NCBI RefSeq assembly: GCF_029813785.1
Contig: NZ_JARVKY010000035.1
Location: 1 to 64,000 of the forward strand
Reading direction: 5' to 3'
DNA length: 64,000 bases
Source of the DNA: Streptomyces sp. DH41
GTDB taxonomy: Bacteria > Actinomycetota > Actinomycetes > Streptomycetales > Streptomycetaceae
A program made the position numbers and the translations under genes. The notes beneath the pieces are model-generated. The model did not search any database. It was not told the DNA's origin and saw only the letters and a program-made list of their open reading frames with translations. This document shows, one piece after another, positions 43,915 to 52,322 of this stretch; within the stretch, counting starts at the first letter, position 1, and each line of letters begins with the position of its first letter.

Positions 43915-44718
43915 TCAGGCGGCCGGGTTGCCGTTCGAGGCGAGCAGGGCCTCCGACAGTTCCGCCGCCACCTGCTGGAGCAGCGGCACCATCCGCTCGG
44001 TCGCGGTCTCCGTGACCCGGCCGGCCGGACCGGAGATCGAGATGGCGGCCGCGGTGGGGGAGTCCGGTACGGAGACGGCCAGGCAGCGGACGCCGATCTC
44101 CTGCTCGTTGTCGTCGATCGCGTATCCCTGGCGCCGCACGTCCTCCAGCGCCGCGATGAAGCCGTCCGGCGTGGTGATCGTCTTCTCGGTCGCGGCCGGC
44201 ATGCCGGTCCGGCCCAGCAGGGCCCGCACCTCGTCCGCCGGGAAGTCCGCGAGCAGTGCCTTGCCGACGCCGGTGGAGTGCGGCAGGACGCGCCGGCCGA
44301 CCTCGGTGAACATGCGCATCGAGTGCTTGGACGGGACCTGGGCGACGTACACGATCTCGTCGCCGTCGAGCAGCGCCATGTTCGCGGTCTCCCCGGTCTC
44401 CTCGACCAGGCGGGCCAGGTGCGGGCGGGCCCAGGTGCCGAGCAGCCGGGAGGCGGACTCGCCGAGCCGGATCAGGCGGGGGCCGAGGGCGTAGCGGCGG
44501 TTGGGCTGCTGGCGTACGTATCCGCAGGCCACGAGGGTGCGCATGAGGCGGTGGATGGTCGGCAGCGGCAGCCCACTGCTCGCGGAGAGCTCGCTGAGGC
44601 CGACCTCGCCGCCCGCGTCCGCCATCCGTTCGAGCAGGTCGAAGGCGCGCTCCAGGGACTGGACGCCACCTGTGGCGGACCTGGCGGAGTCGGTGGTGCT
44701 GGCGCTGGACGTCGGCAC
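43915..44718 (-). CDS. allR: IclR-family regulator AllR
   Basis: 267 residues. The winged helix is VQSLERAFDLLERMADAGGEVGLSELSASSGLPLPTIHRLMRTLV, followed by an IclR effector domain (GETANMALLDGDEIVYVAQVPSKHSMRMFTEVGRRVLPHSTGVGKALLADFPADEV). GTG 44718 has AAAGGAA 7-8 nt upstream; an open frame to 44868 covers the operator and is rejected. It is divergent from allantoinase and next to aceB; an IclR regulator in the same position controls allantoin genes in S. coelicolor, as far as I recall. It probably represses ureide and glyoxylate genes, relieved by a pathway intermediate. Confidence 0.94.
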   Translation of the reverse strand: MPTSSASTTDSARSATGGVQSLERAFDLLERMADAGGEVGLSELSASSGLPLPTIHRLMRTLVACGYVRQQPNRRYALGPRLIRLGESASRLLGTWARPHLARLVEETGETANMALLDGDEIVYVAQVPSKHSMRMFTEVGRRVLPHSTGVGKALLADFPADEVRALLGRTGMPAATEKTITTPDGFIAALEDVRRQGYAIDDNEQEIGVRCLAVSVPDSPTAAAISISGPAGRVTETATERMVPLLQQVAAELSEALLASNGNPAA

Positions 44719-44796
44719 GGCACGTTCCTTTCGGGGCTGGCGGGAGAAAGAAGCGTACCCGGCGGCCGGTTGACTACCGGCTTGTACGTAGCTACG

Positions 44797-44832
44797 TTCT
44801 GCTTGCTGGAATTCTAATTCCGCTTTGTGGAA
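44797..44832. promoter_or_regulatory. Tandem TTCC-N7-GGAA boxes in the allR promoter
   Basis: TTCTGCTTGCTGGAA (44797-44811) and TTCCGCTTTGTGGAA (44818-44832) start 21 bp apart, about 80-115 bp upstream of allR. Likely autoregulatory. Confidence 0.7.
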
Positions 44833-44909
44833 ACGTCCAGGGCGGTGTCGTTGGGCATGCCCGCACAAAGGGTGCCTCTTGACGTCGTGGAACCGGGAAT
44901 GAAGACTCC

Positions 44910-44926
44910 TTCAACAGAACGTTGAA
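44910..44926. promoter_or_regulatory. Perfect TTCAAC-N5-GTTGAA box upstream of allantoinase
   Basis: TTCAACAGAACGTTGAA, 6+5+6 bp perfect palindrome, 26 bp before the allantoinase start. Best copy of the second motif class in the window. Confidence 0.72.
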
Positions 44927-44951
44927 ATCGGCGGAAGAGAGAGGGGTTCGG

Positions 44952-46289
44952 GTGTCCGAGGCTGAACTGGTGCTGCGCTCGACGCGTGTCATCACTCCCG
45001 AGGGGGTACGAGCCGCGTCGATCGCGGTGACCGGCGGGAAGATCACGGCCGTTCTGCCGTACGACGCCCCCGTCCCGGCGGGCGCCCGGCTGGAGGACGT
45101 CGGCGACCACGTCGTCCTGCCCGGACTGGTCGACACCCATGTGCACGTGAACGACCCGGGCCGCACCGAGTGGGAGGGCTTCTGGACCGCCACCCGCGCC
45201 GCGGCGGCCGGTGGCATCACCACCCTCGTGGACATGCCGCTCAACTCCCTCCCGCCGACCACGACCGTCGACCATCTGCGCACCAAGCGCGAGGTCGCCG
45301 CCGACAAGGCCCACATCGACGTCGGCTTCTGGGGCGGCGCCCTGCCCGACAACGTCAAGGACCTGCGCCCGCTGCACGAGGCCGGGGTCTTCGGCTTCAA
45401 GGCGTTCCTGTCGCCGTCGGGCGTGGACGAGTTCCCGCACCTCGACCAGGAGCAGCTCGCCCGGTCCCTCGCGGAGATCGCCGCCCTCGACGGCCTGCTG
45501 ATCGTGCACGCCGAGGACCCGCACCACCTGGCCGCGGCCCCGCAGCAGGGCGGCCCGAAGTACTCCCACTTCCTCGCGAGCCGCCCGCGCGACGCCGAGG
45601 ACACCGCGATCGCCGCGCTCCTCGCGCAGGCCAAGCGGCTCAACGCGCGCGTGCACGTGCTCCACCTGTCCTCCAGCGACGCCCTGCCGCTGATCGCCGA
45701 GGCCCGCGCCGACGGCGTACAGGTCACCGTCGAGACGTGCCCCCACTACCTCACCCTCACCGCCGAGGAAGTGCCGGACGGCGCGAGCGAGTTCAAGTGC
45801 TGCCCGCCCATCCGCGAGGCCGCCAACCAGGACCTGCTGTGGCGGGCACTGGCGGACGGCACGATCGACTGCGTGGTCACCGACCACTCGCCGTCCACCG
45901 CCGACCTCAAGACCGACGACTTCGCCACCGCCTGGGGCGGCATAGCCGGCCTCCAGCTCAGCCTGCCGGCCATGTGGACCGCGGCCCGCGAGCGCGGTCT
46001 GGGCCTGGAGGACATCGTGCGCTGGATGTCGGCCCACACGGCCCGCCTCGTGGGACTCGACGCGCGCAAGGGCGCCATCGCCGCGGGCCATGACGCCGAC
46101 TTCGCCGTCCTCGCCCCCGACGAGACCTTCACCGTCGACCCGGCCGCCCTCCAGCACCGCAACCGCGTCACCGCGTACGCGGGCAAGACCCTGTACGGCG
46201 TCGTGAAGTCCACCTGGCTGCGCGGAGAGCGCATCGTGGCGGACGGCGCGTTCACCGAGCCGAAGGGACAGCTCCTCACCCGGCCCTGA
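44952..46289 (+). CDS. Allantoinase
   Basis: 445 residues of the cyclic amidohydrolase family; opens allantoin to allantoate. Metal motif VDTHVHVNDPGRTEWEG, the carbamylated lysine region GVFGFKAFLSPSGVDEF, HAEDPHHL and CVVTDHSPS are conserved. GTG 44952 has AGAGGGG close upstream; the frame to 44922 would overlap the operator. First gene of a two-gene operon with allantoicase; divergent from allR. Confidence 0.95.
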   Translation: MSEAELVLRSTRVITPEGVRAASIAVTGGKITAVLPYDAPVPAGARLEDVGDHVVLPGLVDTHVHVNDPGRTEWEGFWTATRAAAAGGITTLVDMPLNSLPPTTTVDHLRTKREVAADKAHIDVGFWGGALPDNVKDLRPLHEAGVFGFKAFLSPSGVDEFPHLDQEQLARSLAEIAALDGLLIVHAEDPHHLAAAPQQGGPKYSHFLASRPRDAEDTAIAALLAQAKRLNARVHVLHLSSSDALPLIAEARADGVQVTVETCPHYLTLTAEEVPDGASEFKCCPPIREAANQDLLWRALADGTIDCVVTDHSPSTADLKTDDFATAWGGIAGLQLSLPAMWTAARERGLGLEDIVRWMSAHTARLVGLDARKGAIAAGHDADFAVLAPDETFTVDPAALQHRNRVTAYAGKTLYGVVKSTWLRGERIVADGAFTEPKGQLLTRP

Positions 46290-46350
46290 CAGGTCCGGAC
46301 CTCCTGAATCCAGATCATCCCGAACGACCCGGAAGGAACACCTGATCACC

Positions 46351-47481
46351 GTGACGGCCCAGCAGAATCCCTCGTTGGCCAGCTTCACCGGAGACGCGAA
46401 CCCGTACGGAGGCGGCGACCCGTACGCCGACTACCGCACCGCCGACCTCCCCTTCACCCAGTACGCCAACCTTGCCGACCGGCAGCTCGGCGCGGGTGTC
46501 GTCGCCGCCAACGACGAGTTCTTCGCCCAGCGAGAGAACCTGCTGGTGCCCGAACCCGCCGAGTTCGACCCCGAGCACTTCGGGCACAAGGGCAAGGTCA
46601 TGGACGGCTGGGAGACCCGCCGGCGTCGCGGCGCCTCGGCCGACCACCCCTGGCCCACCGAGGACGACCACGACTGGGCGCTGATCCGCCTCGGCGCGCC
46701 CGGCGTGATCCGCGGCATCGTCGTCGACACCGCCCACTTCCGCGGCAACTACCCGCAGGCCGTCTCCGTCGAGGCCGCCTCGGTCCCGGGCTCCCCGTCG
46801 CCCGAGGAACTGCTCGCGGACGACGTGAAGTGGACGACCCTCGTCCCGCGCACCGCCGTCGGCGGCCACGCGGCCAACGGCTTCGCCGTCTCGGCCGAGC
46901 AGCGCTTCACCCACCTGCGCCTCAAGCAGCACCCGGACGGAGGCATCGCCCGCCTGCGCGTGTACGGCGAGGTCGTCCCGGATCCGGCGTGGCTCGCGGC
47001 TCTCGGCACCTTCGACGTGGTGGCGCTGGAGAACGGCGGCCAGGTCGAGGACGCCTCCAACCTCTTCTACTCGCCGGCCACCAACACCATCCAGCCGGGA
47101 CGCTCCCGCAAGATGGACGACGGCTGGGAGACCCGGCGCCGCCGCGACCAGGGCAACGACTGGATCAGCTACCGCCTGGTGGACCGCGTCCAGATCCGCG
47201 CCATCGAGATCGACACGGCGTACCTGAAGGGCAACTCGGCCGGCTGGGCCTCGGTGTCCGTGAAGGACGGCGAGTCCGGCGAGTGGCGTGAGGTCCTGCC
47301 GCGCACCCGGATGCAGCCCGACACCAACCACCGCTTCGTCCTGCCCGAGGCGGCCGTCGGCACCCACGCGCGCGTGGACATCTTCCCCGACGGCGGCATC
47401 TCCCGCCTGCGCCTGTTCGGCTCCCTGACGGAGGACGGCACCAGCCACCTGGCCGCCCGCCACCAGGAGCTCGGCGGCTGA
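46351..47481 (+). CDS. alc: Allantoicase
   Basis: 376 residues made of two tandem allantoicase repeats, each containing the GWETRRRR motif (about residues 85 and 258) followed by a beta-sandwich. Hydrolyses allantoate to ureidoglycolate and urea. GTG 46351 is 61 nt after allantoinase, so they are co-transcribed. No ureidoglycolate lyase is seen in the window, so the last step to glyoxylate must be encoded elsewhere or be spontaneous. Confidence 0.96.
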   Translation: MTAQQNPSLASFTGDANPYGGGDPYADYRTADLPFTQYANLADRQLGAGVVAANDEFFAQRENLLVPEPAEFDPEHFGHKGKVMDGWETRRRRGASADHPWPTEDDHDWALIRLGAPGVIRGIVVDTAHFRGNYPQAVSVEAASVPGSPSPEELLADDVKWTTLVPRTAVGGHAANGFAVSAEQRFTHLRLKQHPDGGIARLRVYGEVVPDPAWLAALGTFDVVALENGGQVEDASNLFYSPATNTIQPGRSRKMDDGWETRRRRDQGNDWISYRLVDRVQIRAIEIDTAYLKGNSAGWASVSVKDGESGEWREVLPRTRMQPDTNHRFVLPEAAVGTHARVDIFPDGGISRLRLFGSLTEDGTSHLAARHQELGG

Positions 47482-47500
47482 CCCACCGCTCACCGACCCG

Positions 47501-47536
47501 CGGGGCGCACCGGCCGGACAGCACCGGTGCGCCCCG
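47501..47536. terminator. Terminator behind allantoicase
   Basis: 13-bp stem CGGGGCGCACCGG with a 10-nt loop, between the convergent allantoicase and SDR genes. Confidence 0.78.
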
Positions 47537-47572
47537 CGCGCATGCCGCCCATCAATACCGCGGGCCAGCCGC

Positions 47573-48343
47573 CTACGCCGCGTGTCCGCCGTCCACCGCG
47601 AACTCCGCGCCCGTCACGTACGAGGCGCCCGCCAGGTGTGCCACCGTCGACGCGACCTCGTCCGCGGTGCCGAAGCGGCCCAGCGCGGTCAAGGCCGACT
47701 GCGCGTCCGCGTAGGGACCGTCCGCCGGGTTCATGTCGGTGTCGACCGGTCCCGGATGGACGATGTTCGCCGTGATCCCCCGAGGGCCGAGCTCCCTGGC
47801 CAGGGCCTTGGTCAGCCCGATCAGCGCCGACTTGCTCATCGCGTACAGCGTGCCGCCCGGGCCGGGCACCCGCTGGGTCATGCAGGTGCCGACGGTGATG
47901 ATCCGGCCGCCCTCGGTCATGCGGGACGCGGCCGCCTGCGAGGTGAGGAAGACCCCTCGGACGTTCACGGCGAGCAGCCGGTCGACATCGGCGAGCGACA
48001 GAGTGTCGAGCGGGCCGAGCAGGCCCAGACCCACGTTGTTGACCAGCACGTCGGGGTCGCCGCCGAGCGCCTGTGCCGCACGCTCCACCGCCCCCGCCGC
48101 CTCGTCCGCGTCGGCGGAGTCCGCCCGCAGGGCCACCGCCCGGCGCCCCAGTGCCTCGACGGCCCGTACGACGTCCTCTGCCGCGTCCTTGCCGTTGACG
48201 TAGGTGAGGGCCACGTCCGCGCCCTCCCGTGCCAGCCGCAGCGCGGTCGCCGCACCGATGCCGCGGCTGCCGCCCGTCACCAGGGCCGTCCGGCCGGTCA
48301 GCGGCGCCGAGGGGCGAGTGAGTGTTTCCGTGTTCGTGTTCAT
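47573..48343 (-). CDS. Short-chain dehydrogenase/reductase (SDR)
   Basis: 256 residues. Cofactor motif TGGSRGIGAATALRLA, NNVGLG, active-site YAMSKSALIGLTKALA, then a C-terminal GGHAA. Classical SDR with NADP preference suggested by the TGGSRGIG-R pattern. Substrate unknown. ATG 48343 follows GGAG at 2 nt, slightly close. Divergent from the DHFR-like gene. Confidence 0.92.
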   Translation of the reverse strand: MNTNTETLTRPSAPLTGRTALVTGGSRGIGAATALRLAREGADVALTYVNGKDAAEDVVRAVEALGRRAVALRADSADADEAAGAVERAAQALGGDPDVLVNNVGLGLLGPLDTLSLADVDRLLAVNVRGVFLTSQAAASRMTEGGRIITVGTCMTQRVPGPGGTLYAMSKSALIGLTKALARELGPRGITANIVHPGPVDTDMNPADGPYADAQSALTALGRFGTADEVASTVAHLAGASYVTGAEFAVDGGHAA

Positions 48344-48476
48344 GGCTCCATCCCAGCGGGCCCGCCCCGCACACGCTGGCGGTGAACGGACGTCGACCTG
48401 ACCGATGAGTCCTCGACGCCGGCGGAGTCCGAACCGGTGACAGCACAACCACGGCACCCGAAAGCAGGCACCCGTC

Positions 48477-49103
48477 ATGGGCAAGCTCGTACTCACCACT
48501 TTCCTCACCCTCGACGGCGTCTACCAGGCCCCCGGCGGGCCCCGGGAGGACACCCGCGACGGCTTCGACCAGGGCGGCTGGACCGTCCCGTACGGCGACG
48601 AGGACTTCGGCGGTTTCGTCGACGAGGTGTTCGGCCGGGTCGGCGCCTTCCTCCTCGGCCGCCGCACGTACGACATCTTCGCCTCGTACTGGCCGAAGAT
48701 GACCGACCCGGCCGACCCCGTCGCGTCCAAGCTGAACGGTCTGCCGAAGTACGTCGTCTCCACCACCCTCACCGACCCGGCGTGGGCGGGCACGACCGTG
48801 CTCGGCGGCGACCTCGCCAAGGAGGTCACCGCGGTGAAGGAGCGCACCGACGGGGAACTCCAGGTGCACGGCAGCGGAGCCCTCGCGAGGTCGCTGCTGG
48901 CGCTCGACCTCGTCGACACGGTCCACCTGCTGACCTTCCCCGTGGTGCTCGGCGCGGGGCGCCGCCTCTTCGCGGAGGGCACCCGGCCGACGGCCTTCCG
49001 GCACACCGGCGGGCGCGTGACGGCGGCGGGCATCTCCATTCAGTCGTACGACCTGGCCGGACGCCCGGAGTACGGCTCGTACGAGCTGCCGGAGAACGCC
49101 TGA
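48477..49103 (+). CDS. Dihydrofolate reductase-family (RibD C-terminal) protein
   Basis: 208 residues. Family marks: GKLVLTTFLTLDGVYQAPGG, FLLGRRTYDIFASYWP, YVVSTTL, VHGSGALARSLLALDLVDTVHLLTFPVVLGAGRRLF. Actinobacterial members of this group are common and their reactions mostly unknown. ATG 48477. Confidence 0.9.
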   Translation: MGKLVLTTFLTLDGVYQAPGGPREDTRDGFDQGGWTVPYGDEDFGGFVDEVFGRVGAFLLGRRTYDIFASYWPKMTDPADPVASKLNGLPKYVVSTTLTDPAWAGTTVLGGDLAKEVTAVKERTDGELQVHGSGALARSLLALDLVDTVHLLTFPVVLGAGRRLFAEGTRPTAFRHTGGRVTAAGISIQSYDLAGRPEYGSYELPENA

Positions 49104-49246
49104 CCGGTCCCGGGGCGCATCATCGCCGCCGCTCGGACGGGTCGGGGCGGCGGCGGGTGAACTCGCCGAAAACACATAGGACTTCCCGGGAAACTCCACG
49201 GCCTTGACATTGACATGCCATGGTCTACGCGCGTCATCATGAGGTC

Positions 49247-49696
49247 ATGCGATTCCCCCCACGCGCCGCTCGGCTCGGCGCAGCAGCCGCAGTCCTCTCC
49301 GCCCTCCTCGTGGGCGGCACCGTCTCCGCGACCACGGCGAACGCCTCCGCCACAGCGAACGCGACCACCATGGCGAGTGGTGTCCTCTCGGAGGGCGCGG
49401 CCGCCGCGGCGGTCGGCGACATCTGTTACAGCGACCTGCCCTCCCAGGCGCACGACACGCTCGACCTGATCGAGCAGGGCGGTCCCTACCCGTTCGAACA
49501 GGACGGGACCGTCTTCCAGAACAGGGAGGGCATCCTGCCCGGTCAGTCCACCGGCTACTACCACGAGTACACGGTGATCACTCCCGGCTCCGACACACGC
49601 GGCGCCCGCCGCATCGTCACCGGTGAGGACTACCAGGAGGACTACTACACGGCCGACCACTACGCCTCGTTCGACCTCGTCGACCACGGCTGCTGA
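49247..49696 (+). CDS. Secreted guanyl-specific ribonuclease (RNase Sa-like)
   Basis: 149 residues: signal peptide MRFPPRAARLGAAAAVLSALLV..., then a mature domain close to RNase Sa of Streptomyces (QDGTVFQNREGILP, GYYHEYTVITPG, RRIVTGEDYQEDYYTADHYASF). Catalytic Glu in YHEYTV, Arg in GARRIV and His in DHYASF are all present, and two Cys can form the disulfide. Cleaves RNA after guanosine outside the cell. ATG 49247 is preferred over 49220; TTGACA repeats are at 49204-49215. No barstar-like inhibitor gene adjoins it. Confidence 0.92.
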   Translation: MRFPPRAARLGAAAAVLSALLVGGTVSATTANASATANATTMASGVLSEGAAAAAVGDICYSDLPSQAHDTLDLIEQGGPYPFEQDGTVFQNREGILPGQSTGYYHEYTVITPGSDTRGARRIVTGEDYQEDYYTADHYASFDLVDHGC

Positions 49697-49726
49697 GGCG
49701 GCGGTCACGGTGGCAGGATCCCGGAG

Positions 49727-49927
49727 TCACCGGGACTTCCTGCTCTCGGCGGCGGCGAACAGCGCCAACGCCAGCACGACGAGGGCCACACTCGCGTAGA
49801 TCTCGTAGCCGTCCAGGAAACCGATCCGGTGCACGAATCCCCAGTTCCAGTCGGCGAACTCGTGCACGAGGCCCGCGACGCCCTGCACCAGGGCGAAGAA
49901 GCCGATGAATCCCAGTAGTTCCTTCAT
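49727..49927 (-). CDS. Small two-span membrane protein
   Basis: 66 residues with two hydrophobic segments (LLGFIGFFALVQGVAGLV; IYASVALVVLALALFAA) and a basic tail. Hypothetical. Convergent with the RNase gene; not similar to barstar. ATG 49927. Confidence 0.65.
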   Translation of the reverse strand: MKELLGFIGFFALVQGVAGLVHEFADWNWGFVHRIGFLDGYEIYASVALVVLALALFAAAESRKSR

Positions 49928-50106
49928 GCCCCCGACCCTCGCCCCGCGGTCCCCCCACACGCATCGGCCGCGGGGCGAGCCCCGTCCGACCGAAGTACCC
50001 GATCCCCGTCCTCCGGCGCGCCGAAAGTCCGCGGTTCGGCGACTTTGGTCGACGATCCCGTACGCACGGCGGTCAGGGGGGCCGGTGCTGCGTAGATTCG
50101 TCGACT

Positions 50107-51390
50107 GTGGACAAAGAGAGGCCGGCGCGGATCACCCCGGCGTTCCCGGAGCGTCGCTGGCTGCTGCCCTCGGCGCTGATCGCAGAGCTCGACCCGAGTC
50201 CGGACGACGAAGACCATGAACCGTCCGGACGGCGATCCCCGCGATCCCGCAGATCCCGGCGGACCGCACGTGACTGGACCGTCGACTTCAGCTGCTTCCT
50301 GATCGCCGTCGTCATCGGCCTCCTCAGCGCGGACGCGCTGGAGAACGAACCGCACCTTCCCCATGCCATGGAGGTCGCCGACCAGGTGATCGGCGCCCTC
50401 GCCTGCGCCGCCGTCTGGCTCAGACGCCGGTGGCCGGTCGCACTCGCCGTGGCCATGCTGCCCATCGGCTTCCTCTCGGTCACGTCGAGCGGCACCGCCC
50501 TCGTCTCCCTCTTCACCGTGGCCGTGCACCGGCCCTTCCGGTACGTCGCCTGGGTCGCGGGCGCGCACATCGTGCTCCAGCCCGTCTTCTACTGGGTGCG
50601 CCCCGACCCCGAGCTGCCCTACCTCGGGGTCGTGTTCTTCGGCATCCTGCTCGCCGCCGCAGTGGCGGGCTGGGGCATGCTCGCCCGCTCCCAGCGGCAG
50701 CTCATGCTCAGCCTGCGCGACCGGGCCCGGCGTGCCGAGACGGAGGCCCGGCTCCGTGCCGAGCAGGCGCAACGGCTGGCCCGGGAGGCCATCGCCCGTG
50801 AGATGCACGACGTCCTCGCGCACCGGCTGACACTGCTCAGCGTGCACGCGGGCGCCCTGGAGTTCCGGCCGGACGCGTCCCGCGAGGACGTGGCGCGGGC
50901 GGCCGGCGTCGTCCGCGAGAGCGCGCACGACGCCCTTCAGGACCTGCGGGAGATCATCGGCGTCCTGCGGGCCGCGGAACCCGACGACGCGGGCCGTCCC
51001 CAGCCGACGCTCGCGGCGCTCGACGCCCTGGTCGCCGAGTGCCGCGAGGCCGGCATGGAGGTCGCCCTCGCCGGACATGTCACCGACCCCGCCGCCGTGC
51101 CCGCGTCCGTCGGCCGCACCGCCTACCGCATCGCCCAGGAGGCACTGACCAACGCGCGCAAGCACGCCCCCGGCACCGCGGTCACCGTCTCCGTCACCGG
51201 AGCGCCCGGAGACGGTCTCGCCATGTCCGTGCGCAACGCCCCGCCCGAGGCCGAGGCGCCCGACGTGCCCGGCTCGGGACAAGGCCTGATCGGGCTGACC
51301 GAGCGCGCCACGCTCGCGGGGGGCACCTTGGACCACGGCCCCACCCCCGAGGGCGGCTTCGAGGTACGGGCGCGGCTGCCGTGGGGGTGA
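50107..51390 (+). CDS. Two-component sensor histidine kinase (HisKA_3)
   Basis: 427 residues. Four or five N-terminal membrane segments, a short coiled linker, then the NarL-type kinase: phospho-His in AREMHDVLAHRLTLLSVHAGAL, N-box TAYRIAQEALTNARKHAPG, and GSGQGLIGLTERATLAGG. GTG 50107 start. Forms a pair with the response regulator at 51554. Signal unknown; the P450 downstream is a possible target. Confidence 0.92.
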   Translation: MDKERPARITPAFPERRWLLPSALIAELDPSPDDEDHEPSGRRSPRSRRSRRTARDWTVDFSCFLIAVVIGLLSADALENEPHLPHAMEVADQVIGALACAAVWLRRRWPVALAVAMLPIGFLSVTSSGTALVSLFTVAVHRPFRYVAWVAGAHIVLQPVFYWVRPDPELPYLGVVFFGILLAAAVAGWGMLARSQRQLMLSLRDRARRAETEARLRAEQAQRLAREAIAREMHDVLAHRLTLLSVHAGALEFRPDASREDVARAAGVVRESAHDALQDLREIIGVLRAAEPDDAGRPQPTLAALDALVAECREAGMEVALAGHVTDPAAVPASVGRTAYRIAQEALTNARKHAPGTAVTVSVTGAPGDGLAMSVRNAPPEAEAPDVPGSGQGLIGLTERATLAGGTLDHGPTPEGGFEVRARLPWG

Positions 51391-51420
51391 GCCGGACGGT
51401 TGTGGGCGGACCGTTGTCCA

Positions 51421-51474
51421 GGCCGATGAGGCCGGTGAGGCGGATAAGGCCGATGAGGCCGGTGAGGCGGATGA
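51421..51474. repeat. 27-bp tandem repeat between kinase and regulator
   Basis: Two 27-bp units starting GGCCGATGAGGCCGG at 51421 and 51448, one mismatch, 31 nt after the kinase stop. Confidence 0.82.
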
Positions 51475-51553
51475 GGTCGTCGCAGTACCCGAAGCCGCCG
51501 AAGTCGCGGAAGGAACCAAGTCGGCCACCGGCAGCCGTGATTACGTATGCGTC

Positions 51554-52225
51554 ATGACCGCGATCAGACTGCTCCTCGTAGACGACGACCCACTGGTACG
51601 GGCCGGGCTGTCGTTCATGCTGGGCGGCGCCGACGACGTCGAGATCGTCGGCGAGGCCGCCGACGGCGACGAGGTCGAGGCCCTCGTCGACCGCACCCGC
51701 CCGGACGTCGTCCTCATGGACATCCGGATGCCGGTCGTGGACGGCCTGACGGCCACCGAGCGGCTGCGGGGCCGCCCGGACGCCCCGCAGGTCGTCGTGC
51801 TCACCACCTTCCACGCGGACGAGCAGGTGCTGCGAGCCCTGCGCGCCGGTGCCGCCGGGTTCGTCCTCAAGGACACCCCGCCCCCCGAGATCCTCGACGC
51901 GGTGCGCAGGGTCGCGGCCGGCGACCCCGTCCTGTCGCCCGCCGTGACCCGGCGGCTGATGGAGCACGCGGCCGGCACCGCCGCCGACACCAGACGCACG
52001 CGCGCGCGTACGCGCATCGCCGCCCTCAACGACCGCGAGCGTGAGGTGGCCGTCGCCGTCGGCCGCGGCATGGCCAACGCCGCCATCGCGGCGGAACTCT
52101 TCATGAGCGTCGCCACCGTCAAGACGCACGTCTCCCGCGTCCTGGCCAAGCTCGACCTCAACAACCGGGTGCAGATCGCGCTGTTGGTGTACGACGCGGG
52201 ACTTCTGGAGGAACACGAAAAATAG
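51554..52225 (+). CDS. NarL-type response regulator
   Basis: 223 residues. Receiver domain with DDDPLVRAG, phospho-Asp in DVVLMDIRMPVVDG and LRAGAAGFVLKD; LuxR/GerE helix-turn-helix LNDREREVAVAVGRGMANAAIAAELFMSVATVKTHVSRVL. Partner of the upstream kinase. Confidence 0.94.
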   Translation: MTAIRLLLVDDDPLVRAGLSFMLGGADDVEIVGEAADGDEVEALVDRTRPDVVLMDIRMPVVDGLTATERLRGRPDAPQVVVLTTFHADEQVLRALRAGAAGFVLKDTPPPEILDAVRRVAAGDPVLSPAVTRRLMEHAAGTAADTRRTRARTRIAALNDREREVAVAVGRGMANAAIAAELFMSVATVKTHVSRVLAKLDLNNRVQIALLVYDAGLLEEHEK

Positions 52226-52322
52226 AGGAGTACGAGAAACAGCGGGAGGACGGGCACTGGCCGGCGGACGTACGCGTTCACCGTGCAGGAGCACATGGGG
52301 TCGGCCGGGAGGGGCGGGGACC

